A stretch of DNA of 64,000 nt from positions 7,795 to 71,794 of the forward strand of contig NZ_JANCOC010000011.1 in NCBI RefSeq assembly GCF_024294905.1. Direction: 5' to 3'. Each line of letters starts with the position of its first letter. Positions within the stretch are counted from its first letter, which is position 1. Origin of the DNA: Rothia gullae. GTDB taxonomy: Bacteria > Actinomycetota > Actinomycetes > Actinomycetales > Micrococcaceae. Below are positions 19,095 to 27,109 of this stretch, piece by piece. The notes beneath the pieces are model-generated. The model saw nothing but the letters and a program-made list of their open reading frames with translations, did not search any database and was not told where the DNA came from. The translations under genes were made by a program, and so were the position numbers.

Positions 19095-19443
19095 CCATGT
19101 GATTTGGTGAAGCAGAGTCAAGGCTTGCCACGGGTACAATTTAAGAGCTCTGCAGAAAAATTCTTGTAATTACAGGCTTTCACAGCCGTTAAAACCGAGG
19201 GTAAGTTCTTAAACAGAAGACCTTTTCACCTATAAATCCGCGGAATCCGAAAATTTCCACAGCTGTGGATAACCCTGTGCACTTAATCCACCGCCTCCGG
19301 CGTAAGGAGGCACGTAAGAGCACTCGGCAGCCCTGTTGGCACTCAATATTTTGGCTAATAGAAGGAAAAACGCCCCGAATGAGGGTGAAAATTCTGCAGT
19401 TTATCCCCCCGCGCATCCCCAAAATGGGATGTTATCCACAGTA

Positions 19444-19470
19444 GTTATCCACAGTGTGGAGAACTTACAG
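19444..19470 (+). repeat. 27-bp direct repeat, copy 2 (DnaA-box pair)
   Basis: Second copy of the unit at 19068-19094. It contains an exact TTATCCACA followed after 1 bp by TGTGGAGAA in the opposite sense. Confidence 0.7.
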
Positions 19471-19708
19471 CATTGTTATTCACATGAGCGCATACCCCGG
19501 TATTTCAAGGCATAATAGGGTATCGAACCTGAAAATCCTGTTGATACACAGGGGTATCCACAGGTGTGGGGAAAAATCTTTGCCTAAAATCCACAGGGTT
19601 GAGCGAGATCTTACATAAATGTGACGCTCCCCAACTCATGAAAAGTAAAGTAAACGCTACGCTGGTAATCTTTAATACGAGCCAAGTTTTCTAATGAAAG
19701 GCATCATC

Positions 19709-20332
19709 ATGGCTGAAAAGTACACTCTCCCCGAGCTCCCCTACGACTACGCGGTGCTCGAGCCCCACATCTCCGCAAAGATTATGGAGTTGCACCACGA
19801 CAAGCACCACGCAGCATACGTTGCAGGCGCTAACGCAGCTCTCGAGCAGCTTGAAGAGGCACGCGAGAAGGGTGCATACGGCAACGTCTCCAAGCTCTCC
19901 AAGGACCTGGCGTTCAACCTGGGTGGCCACACCAACCACTCCATCTTCTGGAACAACCTGTCCCCCGAGGGTGGCGACAAGCCCACCGGCGAGCTGGCAG
20001 CAGCAATCGACGAATTCTTCGGCTCCTTCGACAAGTTCCGTGAGCACTTCACCAACGTTGCACTCACCATTCAGGGCTCCGGCTGGGCAATCCTCGCCTG
20101 GGACACCGTTGGCAAGCGCCTCATTATCGAGCAGCTTTACGATCAGCAGGGCAATATCTCCGTTGCGCTGATCCCCGTTCTGCAGCTGGACATGTGGGAG
20201 CACGCATTCTACCTGGACTACCAGAACGTCAAGGGCGAGTACGTCAAGGCATTCTGGAACATTGTGAACTGGGCTGACGTTCAGGCTCGCTTCGAGCGCG
20301 CAGTGTCCCAGACCAAGGACCTGGTCCTTTAA
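19709..20332 (+). CDS. sodA: Superoxide dismutase (Mn/Fe)
   Basis: Converts superoxide to hydrogen peroxide and oxygen in the cytoplasm. It has 207 aa with the full Mn/Fe-SOD fold. Metal ligands are visible as the His of [13 protein letters not shown] (about residue 27), the His of [12 protein letters not shown] (about 77), and Asp/His in [15 protein letters not shown] (about 163 and 167). I chose the ATG at 19709-19711 because GAAAGG lies 8 nt upstream; a 5-codon longer start at 19694 overlaps that ribosome site. It is monocistronic and ends in a strong terminator. Mn versus Fe cannot be fixed with certainty, although Mn is usual in this group. Confidence 0.96.
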   Translation: MAEKYTLPELPYDYAVLEPHISAKIMELHHDKHHAAYVAGANAALEQLEEAREKGAYGNVSKLSKDLAFNLGGHTNHSIFWNNLSPEGGDKPTGELAAAIDEFFGSFDKFREHFTNVALTIQGSGWAILAWDTVGKRLIIEQLYDQQGNISVALIPVLQLDMWEHAFYLDYQNVKGEYVKAFWNIVNWADVQARFERAVSQTKDLVL

Positions 20333-20382
20333 TCTAGGTTTTCGTCAGCGCGGTGAAGTAGCCGCGGTGAGGTAATTGAAAT

Positions 20383-20429
20383 GGGTGCCCGGCGCCTCCA
20401 CAATCGGAGGTGCCGGGCACCCATTTGTT
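20383..20429 (+). terminator. Terminator after sodA (usable from both sides)
   Basis: A 17-nt arm GGGTGCCCGGCGCCTCC pairs with GGAGGTGCCGGGCACCC (6-nt loop) and is followed by ATTTGTTT. The minus strand also has a T-rich flank, so it may end the convergent gene as well. A related element lies at 22131-22170. Confidence 0.85.
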
Positions 20430-20468
20430 TATCCCTGAACCACGTGGCGCGTTAGAGAACGCGAGACT

Positions 20469-21971
20469 CTAGGCGGCTACAGTGTGGTATACCGAGCCGC
20501 GGCGTCCCGAACGAGCTTTTTGCTCTACTAAACCTCGTTGGATTAGCTTGGGTAACGCATACCGTACCTGCCGTGCAGTCAACTGGGTACTTTTCACAAT
20601 ATCGGCGACTGTAGCTGGTCCGCGGGTCAAAGCAGCGTATACCTGGGATTCCGTGGGGGATAGATTTTCCGGTATCTCAGCAAACTGAGGAGTAGAGGAT
20701 ACCCCCATTGTGCTCGTAGGCTGTGTGTCATCGGCAGGGCGGTAGATAATGACGCGCACCTGTATACCATCGTCGATAATACGCGCCTTACGCAACCCAG
20801 CATCAACCAGGGTCTGTTGCGCAGCTAGGATACCGCCGCCTTCGCCTTCGATTAGTCGGTGACCGTCGCTGAGACGAATATTCTGGCAGATAGCATAGAG
20901 CGCCTCGTTTACAGCCGCGGGGCGATGCACGAGGCCTACCTGACTCGGTAGGATACCCCAAAAACCGCCGGGGCTGATGATTTCAATACGGCTGCGTTTG
21001 ATAAAAATCTGTATGAATTTTCCGGATGCATCCCGTTCATAGCTCCGGTGGACGAGTGCGTTGGCTACAAACTCACGGAGAGCTACCAAGGGGATTTCTG
21101 GCTGATCGATGAGCCCGGCACCATTGGGAGCTGTGACGGTGCGGTTCTTAATGTTGCGTATGAGCCATGCAAGGGTATCTTCAAGCATGGCGGGAATAGG
21201 GCCTTCGCTTCGAAAACGGTCATCATTGCGGGTTGTTCCGCTTGTAGATACTATGCCGATAATACTCGCCCCGGAATAAAACTGCTGAGGGTAGTCACCC
21301 AGAGCGCACACCCCAGCCAAGGTTAAATGATTATCTGCCGCTAGTACGTTGCGTTTATACAAAATTTCTTGGTCAGAGTTCTGGCGTAAACGGGCTGAGG
21401 AGAGACGTACCTGGCGCAGGAAGTCCTGGGTGTAGGACTTGTCTAAATCATCATTGTCTTCATTAATGTCTAAATCATTAATGGACGTATTAGGAATGCT
21501 TTGTAGGTCATTGTGCGGTTTGTGACGTTGGGCGTACATCAGACTTAGTGCGTAACTATCCATTGGGTAGTCACCATCCTCAAGCCGTTGATACGCTACA
21601 TTGCCTTTGAAACAGGGACGTTCCTGAACCGGCAACCCTGGAACAGACACAATAAGTAGCTGATGGTCGTCCAGGACCATGTCACTGGTTTCTACTGCAA
21701 TTTTTGGTTTGAGATTCTGTGCAGCATCAATAATTTTTGCTCGTAAGTCTTCGACGTCATAGACACCTACTGGAGTGAAATCTTGGGATTCATCCACACC
21801 GCATATGATGATGCCTCCGTCTGGACGATTAGCAAAGCTACAGATAGTTTCGGCAATGGAGGAGGGGTAACCCATGTGGGCTGACTTAACTTCCACAGTC
21901 AGGCTGTCCCTGCCTAGAAGTCGTAGCTCATTGAGTGTTTGTGTTAGTTCTTCAGGCGTATACATGTACAT
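20469..21971 (-). CDS. AlbA_2/Schlafen-domain ATP-binding transcriptional regulator
   Basis: Protein of 500 aa of the COG2865 type (putative DNA-binding AlbA_2 domain with a RecG C-terminal-like ATP-binding region). The N-terminal AlbA_2 domain (about 10-130) shows VEVKSA, the SFANRPDGGIIICGV core and the VPGLPVQERPC segment with a later YQR. The middle holds ALREFVANALVHRSY, the helix of an HATPase_c_4 domain (about 300-400), and EGEGGGI. A winged helix closes the C-terminus (about 430-495, LSPTESQVYAALTRG...RQVRYALPKL). The ATG at 21969-21971 has AGGAA about 7 nt upstream. Operator-like repeats upstream suggest autoregulation. Relatives are found near mobile elements and defence genes, but I see no partner here. 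Confidence 0.8.
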   Translation of the reverse strand: MYMYTPEELTQTLNELRLLGRDSLTVEVKSAHMGYPSSIAETICSFANRPDGGIIICGVDESQDFTPVGVYDVEDLRAKIIDAAQNLKPKIAVETSDMVLDDHQLLIVSVPGLPVQERPCFKGNVAYQRLEDGDYPMDSYALSLMYAQRHKPHNDLQSIPNTSINDLDINEDNDDLDKSYTQDFLRQVRLSSARLRQNSDQEILYKRNVLAADNHLTLAGVCALGDYPQQFYSGASIIGIVSTSGTTRNDDRFRSEGPIPAMLEDTLAWLIRNIKNRTVTAPNGAGLIDQPEIPLVALREFVANALVHRSYERDASGKFIQIFIKRSRIEIISPGGFWGILPSQVGLVHRPAAVNEALYAICQNIRLSDGHRLIEGEGGGILAAQQTLVDAGLRKARIIDDGIQVRVIIYRPADDTQPTSTMGVSSTPQFAEIPENLSPTESQVYAALTRGPATVADIVKSTQLTARQVRYALPKLIQRGLVEQKARSGRRGSVYHTVAA

Positions 21972-22016
21972 ATTGTAATTCCTGGAGCGACATTTTGGGC
22001 CTCATCGCGGAATGTT

Positions 22017-22090
22017 AGTTACAAATGAGGGCGATTTTTGTGACAAATATGTAACTATTGGCGATAATTTGTCATGTAAATAGGCGGTGG
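22017..22090. promoter_or_regulatory. Operator-like repeats upstream of the AlbA_2 gene
   Basis: GTTACAAAT (22018-22026), TGACAAATATGTAAC (22041-22055) and an inverted TTTGTCATG (about 22078-22086) share a TGACAAA/GTTAC core. The same core recurs at 22261-22299. Confidence 0.4.
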
Positions 22091-22130
22091 TCTGCGAACT
22101 TAGGCGAATGTATGTGGCTGTTGCTATGGC

Positions 22131-22170
22131 GGGTGCCCCGCGCCGCCCCCTTAGGAGGTGCCGGGCACCC
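22131..22170. terminator. Terminator-like hairpin between ABC-F and AlbA_2 genes
   Basis: Arms GGGTGCCC and GGGCACCC with an inner GGAGGTGCC are near-copies of the sodA terminator, but no T-run follows. It may end the ABC-F transcript weakly or be a dispersed palindromic repeat. Confidence 0.4.
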
Positions 22171-22260
22171 GGCGCTTTAGAGAATTAGTCGAGATGCACC
22201 TGTAGTTTTAAGCGCGATAACGGGGGTATCAGGCGTGAAATTTATGAATATAGAGATTTC

Positions 22261-22299
22261 GAGTGACAAAATGTAACTTTCCAGCAGATTTTGTCACTC
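22261..22299. promoter_or_regulatory. Perfect 12-bp inverted repeat with TGACAAA core
   Basis: GAGTGACAAAAT and ATTTTGTCACTC are exact reverse complements separated by 15 nt. The left arm continues as TGACAAAATGTAAC, matching the site at 22041. It is a likely operator pair. Confidence 0.45.
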
Positions 22300-22392
22300 A
22301 AAATGTAAAGTTCACACAGGAGTACATGCATGATTATTACGTCACTTCGTCCTGGGTGGTGCTGGTTTCCTGTCCCGGAGATACGGTAAACC

Positions 22393-24216
22393 CTAGAGTG
22401 CCAGCGTACGGTCAATGCGGATGCGTCGGCAGAAATCCTCATCATGGCTCACCAGGATGAGCGCGCCGGTATAGGCTTCGAGCGCCTGCACCAGCCAATC
22501 CACCGAAGAAATATCGAGGTTATTCGTCGGCTCATCCAGCATGAGTAGCTGCGGCATCGGATCTGCCAGAAGCACCTGCGCCACCGCTGCGCGGAAACGC
22601 TCACCACCAGAGAGCTCACCGGTCTTATGGTGCACGCTCTCGCGGCGGAAAAGCAGGCGCGCCAACTGGTCACGCAGGTGCTGTTCGCTCACGCCGGGGT
22701 TAGCCCGCTGCACGCTCTGCAGGAGGGTGAGCTGCGGGTCGAGGGTGATGCGCTGCGGAATGTACGCCCCCTCGAGGCAATAGTCGACCCGGTAGGCGGG
22801 CTGCACGGGGGAGTGGTACTCCGGGTCTTTTGCGTGGGCAATTGCCTCAAGGAGGGTGGTCTTGCCGCTGCCGTTCGCACCGGTGATGCGCAGATGCTCG
22901 GGACCGCTGAGAATCAGGTGTTCTGGGCGTTCCGCCGGTGTTCCCTGCTGGCTCTCACTATCAGTCTCAGTGGGTGAAAAATGCAGAGAATCAACCTTAG
23001 TGGGTTGCTGAGCGGTAAATGTTTCACGTGAAACCTGGTGGGTAGTATCTCTGCTCAGCTCCAGTATCTTGCGCCCCGCGGGTAGGGGCTGCTGGCTCAA
23101 TTCGGCGTAGATCTTCTCCTGCACGCGCACCTCATCCTGAGCCTTCTGATATGCCTCCTGAGCCTGCTCCTGCTTGCCGATGCGCAGAACTCGAAGCTTC
23201 ACAGCCGCCTGCCGTGAGGCGTCCTTGGCGAGGGCGAGAATCGTGTCCGGCTGGTCGTCCTTCCAGACCTGCGCCATGTTCTTCGAGATAATCTCCTGCG
23301 CCTGCACCCACTCACGATGCGCCGAACGCACCCGGTTCTTCGCCTCACTCACGCGACGCTGAGCCGCCTGCTGCTCGGTGTCCAGTGCCTGCCGGTAGGT
23401 GCTGTAGTTACCCTCGAAGAGGCGCAGATGCGCCAGCCCCTGGCGATTGGCGTGAAGCTCCGCAATCACATTTACACGCTCCAGCAGGTCGCGGTCATGG
23501 CTAATAATGAGCGCCGGGCAGGGCAGTGCCTCCAACGCGGTGAAGAGCTGAGCCTTCGCCGCGGAGTCCAGGTTGTTCGTCGGCTCATCGAGCAGAATGA
23601 ACTCGGGGTCAGAAATCATCAGTGAGGCAAGCGCGGCAATGACCGCCTCGCCACCGGAGAAACTGCGCATGCTGCGGGCAAAGAGTGCGCGAACCGCCTG
23701 CGGGTCGTCACGGTTAACCAGGGCCGCCGGGGTGAATCCGTAGGTCGCAAGAGCCGCGAGGGTGCGCTCCTCAACGTCCCAACTGTCCCCGATAATCTCA
23801 TAGAGTTCGGGGGAATACTCGCCGGACTCCATTGCCTGCAGCGCCCGCAGAATCTCAGAGATTCCGCAGAGCTTAGCGAGAGTCTGCTTTCGGTCCAGAC
23901 CCAAATCCTGAGGTAGATATGCCATGCGTGCCGGCGCCGCCAAAGAACCGGAATCCGGGGTTAAATCTCCCAAAATCAACCTCATAAGGGTGGTTTTTCC
24001 GCGGCCATTGTCACCAATGAGCCCGGTCAGAGGTGCCGAAAACACTGCCGAAAGATCCGCAAAAAGCGGAGGCTGGCTCGGGTGTGCAAAGTGTAGATGA
24101 GCGATACTAACGTGCGCCGCTGCATGGGAAACCATGTGGGAAGCCGCGTGGGAACGGGCATCGCGGGAAGATGTGGAATGGGGAAGGGTCGCCTGCGGCT
24201 GAAGTACGTGTGTCAT
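22393..24216 (-). CDS. ABC-F family ATPase (possible ribosome-protection protein)
   Basis: Duplicated ABC ATPase without membrane helices, 607 aa. Domain 1 has Walker A GDNGRGKTT (about 68-76), a signature SFSGGEAVIAALA and Walker B EFILLDEPTNNLD. A charged linker (about 265-385) joins it to domain 2, which has Walker A GANGSGKTT, signature ELSGGERFRAAVA and MLDEPTNNLD. ABC-F proteins act on the ribosome E site; some confer resistance to macrolides, lincosamides or pleuromutilins and others are housekeeping. Substrate cannot be told here. The first 35 residues are an unusual His/Ser/Ala-rich extension. The ATG at 24214-24216 follows AAGGAG. A terminator-like hairpin in the leader hints at drug-inducible attenuation. 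Confidence 0.85.
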   Translation of the reverse strand: MTHVLQPQATLPHSTSSRDARSHAASHMVSHAAAHVSIAHLHFAHPSQPPLFADLSAVFSAPLTGLIGDNGRGKTTLMRLILGDLTPDSGSLAAPARMAYLPQDLGLDRKQTLAKLCGISEILRALQAMESGEYSPELYEIIGDSWDVEERTLAALATYGFTPAALVNRDDPQAVRALFARSMRSFSGGEAVIAALASLMISDPEFILLDEPTNNLDSAAKAQLFTALEALPCPALIISHDRDLLERVNVIAELHANRQGLAHLRLFEGNYSTYRQALDTEQQAAQRRVSEAKNRVRSAHREWVQAQEIISKNMAQVWKDDQPDTILALAKDASRQAAVKLRVLRIGKQEQAQEAYQKAQDEVRVQEKIYAELSQQPLPAGRKILELSRDTTHQVSRETFTAQQPTKVDSLHFSPTETDSESQQGTPAERPEHLILSGPEHLRITGANGSGKTTLLEAIAHAKDPEYHSPVQPAYRVDYCLEGAYIPQRITLDPQLTLLQSVQRANPGVSEQHLRDQLARLLFRRESVHHKTGELSGGERFRAAVAQVLLADPMPQLLMLDEPTNNLDISSVDWLVQALEAYTGALILVSHDEDFCRRIRIDRTLAL

Positions 24217-24370
24217 ACGAGCTCCTTGAATCGACGCGAATCATGGATACGAGTCATGGATGCTCGGGTGCCCTCAAGCTCCGACGGTGCTGCGTTGCGG
24301 CAGTGTGTCGGCGGTTTGGCTACCTGCACTGAGTGCGCAGCGGTAAGAGGCTCGCCCCAAAAAGGGCGCG

Positions 24371-24410
24371 AAAAAACCCGAGCGTAACGGTGGATGTATC
24401 TGTGCCCGGG
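24371..24410 (-). promoter_or_regulatory. Possible transcription attenuator in the ABC-F leader
   Basis: On the minus strand CCCGGGC (24410-24404) pairs with GCTCGGG (24383-24377) and is followed directly by TTTTTT (24376-24371), about 155 nt before the ABC-F start. An 86-codon frame (24473-24213, TTG start) overlaps the ABC-F start by ATGA, and a shorter GTG frame ends before the hairpin. Neither has a strong ribosome site. Antibiotic-resistance ABC-F genes are often controlled this way. Confidence 0.45.
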
Positions 24411-24743
24411 TGCGTGCGCGCTAATAAAGACACACAGAAAAATGGAAGTGTGCAGGGGAATATGCCTGCACAAATAGCTGCGTGAGTGCGCGAAAAATTC
24501 TGTGAGGTCCGGGCTTATGCTCGGTGGGTCATTTCTTTGATGCCTCCTAGATTCCGAATACCGCCCCGGTCGCGCCTTGGGTGGCTTCGGTCAAACGATA
24601 CGTTCAGCTCCGCCAACTACCCCCCCACGGTGGGGTAACACGGATAGAGAGCTGAGGACTCCAGCATAGGGAGCGTACGGGTGCTGAGTCAAACACCCTC
24701 CCGCAAAACCGCCTGCCAAGTGCCGATATCCCCTAGACAACGC

Positions 24744-24783
24744 AAAAGGAAGGGCGACACCAATCGGTGCCGCCCCTCCTTTT
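24744..24783 (-). terminator. Terminator of the NUDIX regulator gene
   Basis: 18-nt arms with one bulge (AAAAGGAGGGGCGGCACC with GGTGTCGCCCTTCCTTTT on the minus strand, 4-nt loop), about 40 nt past the stop, ending in a T-run. Confidence 0.8.
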
Positions 24784-24822
24784 AGGCATTAAATCTGCGC
24801 GCGTACAACACGCGAAACACCA

Positions 24823-25635
24823 TTACGCCTCGTGGCGCTCACGGTACATACCCAGCGGGCCCGCATCCGCGTACGCCTGAGCGTCGTTGTAACGGTACAG
24901 GCGCGGCGGGCGGTGACGGGTACCCTCCACGCGGCGGCCGGTGTCAATAATCGACTTCGACGCTGCAATCTGGCGGCGGAAGTTCGCCGGATCCAGGGTG
25001 CGACCCAGAATCGCCTCGTACACCTCACGCAGCTGCGCCAGGGTGAACTCCTCACCCAAGAAAGAGTGCGCAATACGCGAGTACTCGACCTTGTTCTGCA
25101 GGCGGTAGAGCGCATACTCAATGATTTCGTTGTGGTCGAAGGCGAGCTCGGGCAGCTCATCCACCGGGAACCAGCGGATGTTCTCGTGTACGCGAGTGTT
25201 CGCGACCTCGGTGGCGGGAATCGACGCCCAGTACACCACGGAAACCACGCGCTCGTGATCAGTGCCGGGTGCCGGTTCAGGCTCGCCCACAACGCGGGCG
25301 GCGCGCGCCTCGGGGGTGCGCAGAACGTCACCGAATGCGTAGAGCTGCTCCAGGTAGCCGGGCTGCAGGTTGGTTGCGCGCTTCAGGGTCGAAGCCGCCG
25401 CCTCCTCGAGGGAAAGATTCGGGTTGAGCGGACCGCCAGGAAGCGCCCACTGGCCCTTATAGGGCTCGCGGAGGCGGCGAACCAGCGGTAGCCACAGGGT
25501 CGGGTGGGTTTCGTTTTCCTTGGGGCGCAGTGCCAGAATAACGGTCGAGACGGCGAGGGATACAGAGGTGTGGTCCACGTCGTTGTGCTCTTCAGCGGCG
25601 ACTGCGCCGGGAAGAGGCTGGGATGCGATGCTCAT
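24823..25635 (-). CDS. NUDIX-domain transcriptional regulator, NrtR-like
   Basis: Protein of 270 aa joining an N-terminal NUDIX fold (about 25-165) to a C-terminal winged helix (about 170-235), the layout of NrtR, which senses ADP-ribose and represses NAD-metabolism genes. The NUDIX box is degenerate: GGPLNPNLSLEEAAAST keeps the glycines and first Glu, but the REXXEE core reads LKRATNL, so hydrolysis is unlikely and ligand sensing likely. The wHTH shows EEFTLAQLREVYEAILGR and NFRRQIAASKSI. The ATG at 25633-25635 has AGGAGG 6 nt upstream. No NAD gene is adjacent, so the target is unknown. A plain NUDIX hydrolase is the less likely alternative. Confidence 0.8.
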   Translation of the reverse strand: MSIASQPLPGAVAAEEHNDVDHTSVSLAVSTVILALRPKENETHPTLWLPLVRRLREPYKGQWALPGGPLNPNLSLEEAAASTLKRATNLQPGYLEQLYAFGDVLRTPEARAARVVGEPEPAPGTDHERVVSVVYWASIPATEVANTRVHENIRWFPVDELPELAFDHNEIIEYALYRLQNKVEYSRIAHSFLGEEFTLAQLREVYEAILGRTLDPANFRRQIAASKSIIDTGRRVEGTRHRPPRLYRYNDAQAYADAGPLGMYRERHEA

Positions 25636-25790
25636 TCAGACCTCCTGTGCGAATGGGTATCGATAGGTGTGCATACTCTACCCATTTTAAGGGGTTAATA
25701 GGGTAAAAATGCACGCAAGGCACCCGCTGACCCGAAAACCGGTACCATCCGCGTCGTGTCAAGGGGAAAAGTTCAGGTACCGGACACGCC

Positions 25791-25838
25791 AAAGCACCCC
25801 TCCTGCCTGTCCAATAGAACAGGCAGGAGAGGCGCTTT
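25791..25838 (-). terminator. Terminator of the ABM-domain gene
   Basis: 20-nt arms with one or two mismatches (AAAGCGCCTCTCCTGCCTGT with ACAGGCAGGAGGGGTGCTTT on the minus strand, 8-nt loop), about 60 nt past the stop. Confidence 0.75.
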
Positions 25839-25896
25839 AGCGTCTACTTATGCAACATCTAACTATGCAGTTTTAGGTGCATATCAGGGGTGCAGA

Positions 25897-26217
25897 CTAG
25901 TCGATCTGCAGCTCGCCCATAGCGTCCCAGCCGTCGCCGTCAACCAGGCGAGAAATAATCTTCGGGGTTGCAGTCAGCAGCGGACGCATGTCCTTCAGAG
26001 CCTGCTGGAAGTGGTCAGAGTTCACGTGCGGGCCAGCTGCATCGTCGTTGAAAGCCTCGAGCAGAACGAACTCGTTCGGGTCCTCAACACTGCGGGACCA
26101 CTCGAAGAACTTATTGCCTTCCTCGGCGCGGGTTGCCTCGGTGAAAGCGCGGGTCTTCTCAATCCACTGGTCAGCGTATTCGGGCTTGACGGGGAACTTT
26201 ACAGCAATGAAAATCAT
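25897..26217 (-). CDS. ABM-domain (antibiotic biosynthesis monooxygenase-like) protein
   Basis: Small dimeric ferredoxin-like fold protein of 106 aa. ABM proteins include quinol monooxygenase YgiN, haem-degrading IsdG and LsrG. Visible family features are FPVKPEYADQWIEKTRAFTEATRAEEGN, the FFEWSRSVEDPNEFVLLEAF strand pair and HVNSDHFQQAL with the conserved His near residue 69. That His and the YgiN-like order favour a quinol or reactive-metabolite role over haem degradation, but the substrate is not determined. The ATG at 26215-26217 is preceded by AAGGAG. It stands alone between a regulator of NUDIX type and a TetR gene. Confidence 0.82.
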   Translation of the reverse strand: MIFIAVKFPVKPEYADQWIEKTRAFTEATRAEEGNKFFEWSRSVEDPNEFVLLEAFNDDAAGPHVNSDHFQQALKDMRPLLTATPKIISRLVDGDGWDAMGELQID

Positions 26218-26353
26218 CGGAACTCCTTGGTTGAAGAGTAGATACGTACCCTTCCAGTTTAAGCCCCGGGTGCTCGCCGGCGCTGAAGAATAGGGTTTGA
26301 GGTAGCGGTTTTAGCTTGTGGCTTTAACCGCTGTGTCGAGTGGCTTTTGTGGT

Positions 26354-26932
26354 TTAACGAGCCGCCGCCTTGAGTACCTGCAGGGCGCGTTCGAGTGCCG
26401 CACGGTCTGCCGCGATGGCTGCAGCCCTCTGCGGGCTGGCGGAGTCGCCTCCGAATGCCGCGTTGTAGTACATGCCATCACCCAGAAGCAGCACGGTGCG
26501 GGCAATCTGTTCATCACCCAGCTCAGCGAGAACGAGCGCATGCCAGCCATCCTGTACGCGACTCATGGTCTGCTGGGCGAGCTCATTATTGTTCTGCGCC
26601 AGGCGGCTGAGGGCAATGAGGGCACGGTCGAACGGGGTGTTATCCGGCGTGGAGGAATTGATGTAGTAGGCGCTTGCCCCCTCGGGTGCCTGCTCCATTG
26701 CCGCGAAGTCCTCTTCAGCCAGGGTGAGGGTGCGTTCTGCGAGCGCTTCAAGGAGCGCCTTCTTGGATGAGAAGTGGTAGAGTAGCCCGCCCTTGGAAAC
26801 CTTGGCGGGGGTGGCGACGGCGTTGAGGGTTGCGGCGCGTTCTCCCGAGCGAATCAGCAGGTCGACGTAGGTGTCGAGGATGTGTTCGCGGGAGTTGTTG
26901 GCGCGCTGTTTGCGGTGGTTGGGGGTGGTCAT
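26354..26932 (-). CDS. TetR-family repressor of the adjacent efflux pump
   Basis: TetR regulator of 192 aa. The N-terminal HTH (about 12-58) shows REHILDTYVDLLIRSGERAATLNAVATPAKVSKGGLLYHF-type features, with the recognition helix at SKGGLLYHFSSKKALLEAL. The C-terminal ligand and dimer domain is alpha-helical. It is divergent from a 14-helix MFS exporter, and a 9-bp-arm palindrome lies between the two starts, so it most likely represses both itself and the pump and is released by a drug or metabolite. The start ATG at 26930-26932 follows a weak ribosome site. Confidence 0.9.
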   Translation of the reverse strand: MTTPNHRKQRANNSREHILDTYVDLLIRSGERAATLNAVATPAKVSKGGLLYHFSSKKALLEALAERTLTLAEEDFAAMEQAPEGASAYYINSSTPDNTPFDRALIALSRLAQNNNELAQQTMSRVQDGWHALVLAELGDEQIARTVLLLGDGMYYNAAFGGDSASPQRAAAIAADRAALERALQVLKAAAR

Positions 26933-26954
26933 GGGTACCAGTCTAACCGCTTGA

Positions 26955-26980
26955 AACTATACCGTCCAGTTGGTATAGTT
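26955..26980. promoter_or_regulatory. TetR operator between repressor and efflux gene
   Basis: AACTATACC and GGTATAGTT are exact reverse complements separated by 8 nt, placed 22 bp before the tetR start and about 130 bp before the pump start. It overlaps TATA-like promoter elements. Confidence 0.7.
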
Positions 26981-27109
26981 AATCTTCGTTTATGGCCCCG
27001 TCCGGACCCCTAAAACCTCACTAAAAGACCTAGCCCAAAAGACAGGCCGAGCTGATGCCGCCGCGTCCGCCGCATCAGCCGACACCTTATAGACGCACGA
27101 AAACAACCC

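Larger units (their letters stand above)
19056..19595. other. Cluster of DnaA-box-like sites (oriC-like region)
   Basis: About 540 gene-free bases carry three exact TTATCCACA boxes (19264-19272 on the minus strand, 19432-19440 and 19445-19453). They also carry many one- or two-mismatch copies: 19056-19064, 19069-19077, 19079-19087, 19253-19261, 19455-19463, 19476-19484, 19554-19562, 19565-19573 and 19587-19595. Both orientations occur and several are spaced 10-13 bp apart. An AT-rich tract at about 18555-18595 and another at 18805-18840 could unwind. This density is what a replication origin or DnaA-titrating site shows. No dnaA or dnaN is present in the window. Confidence 0.65.
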
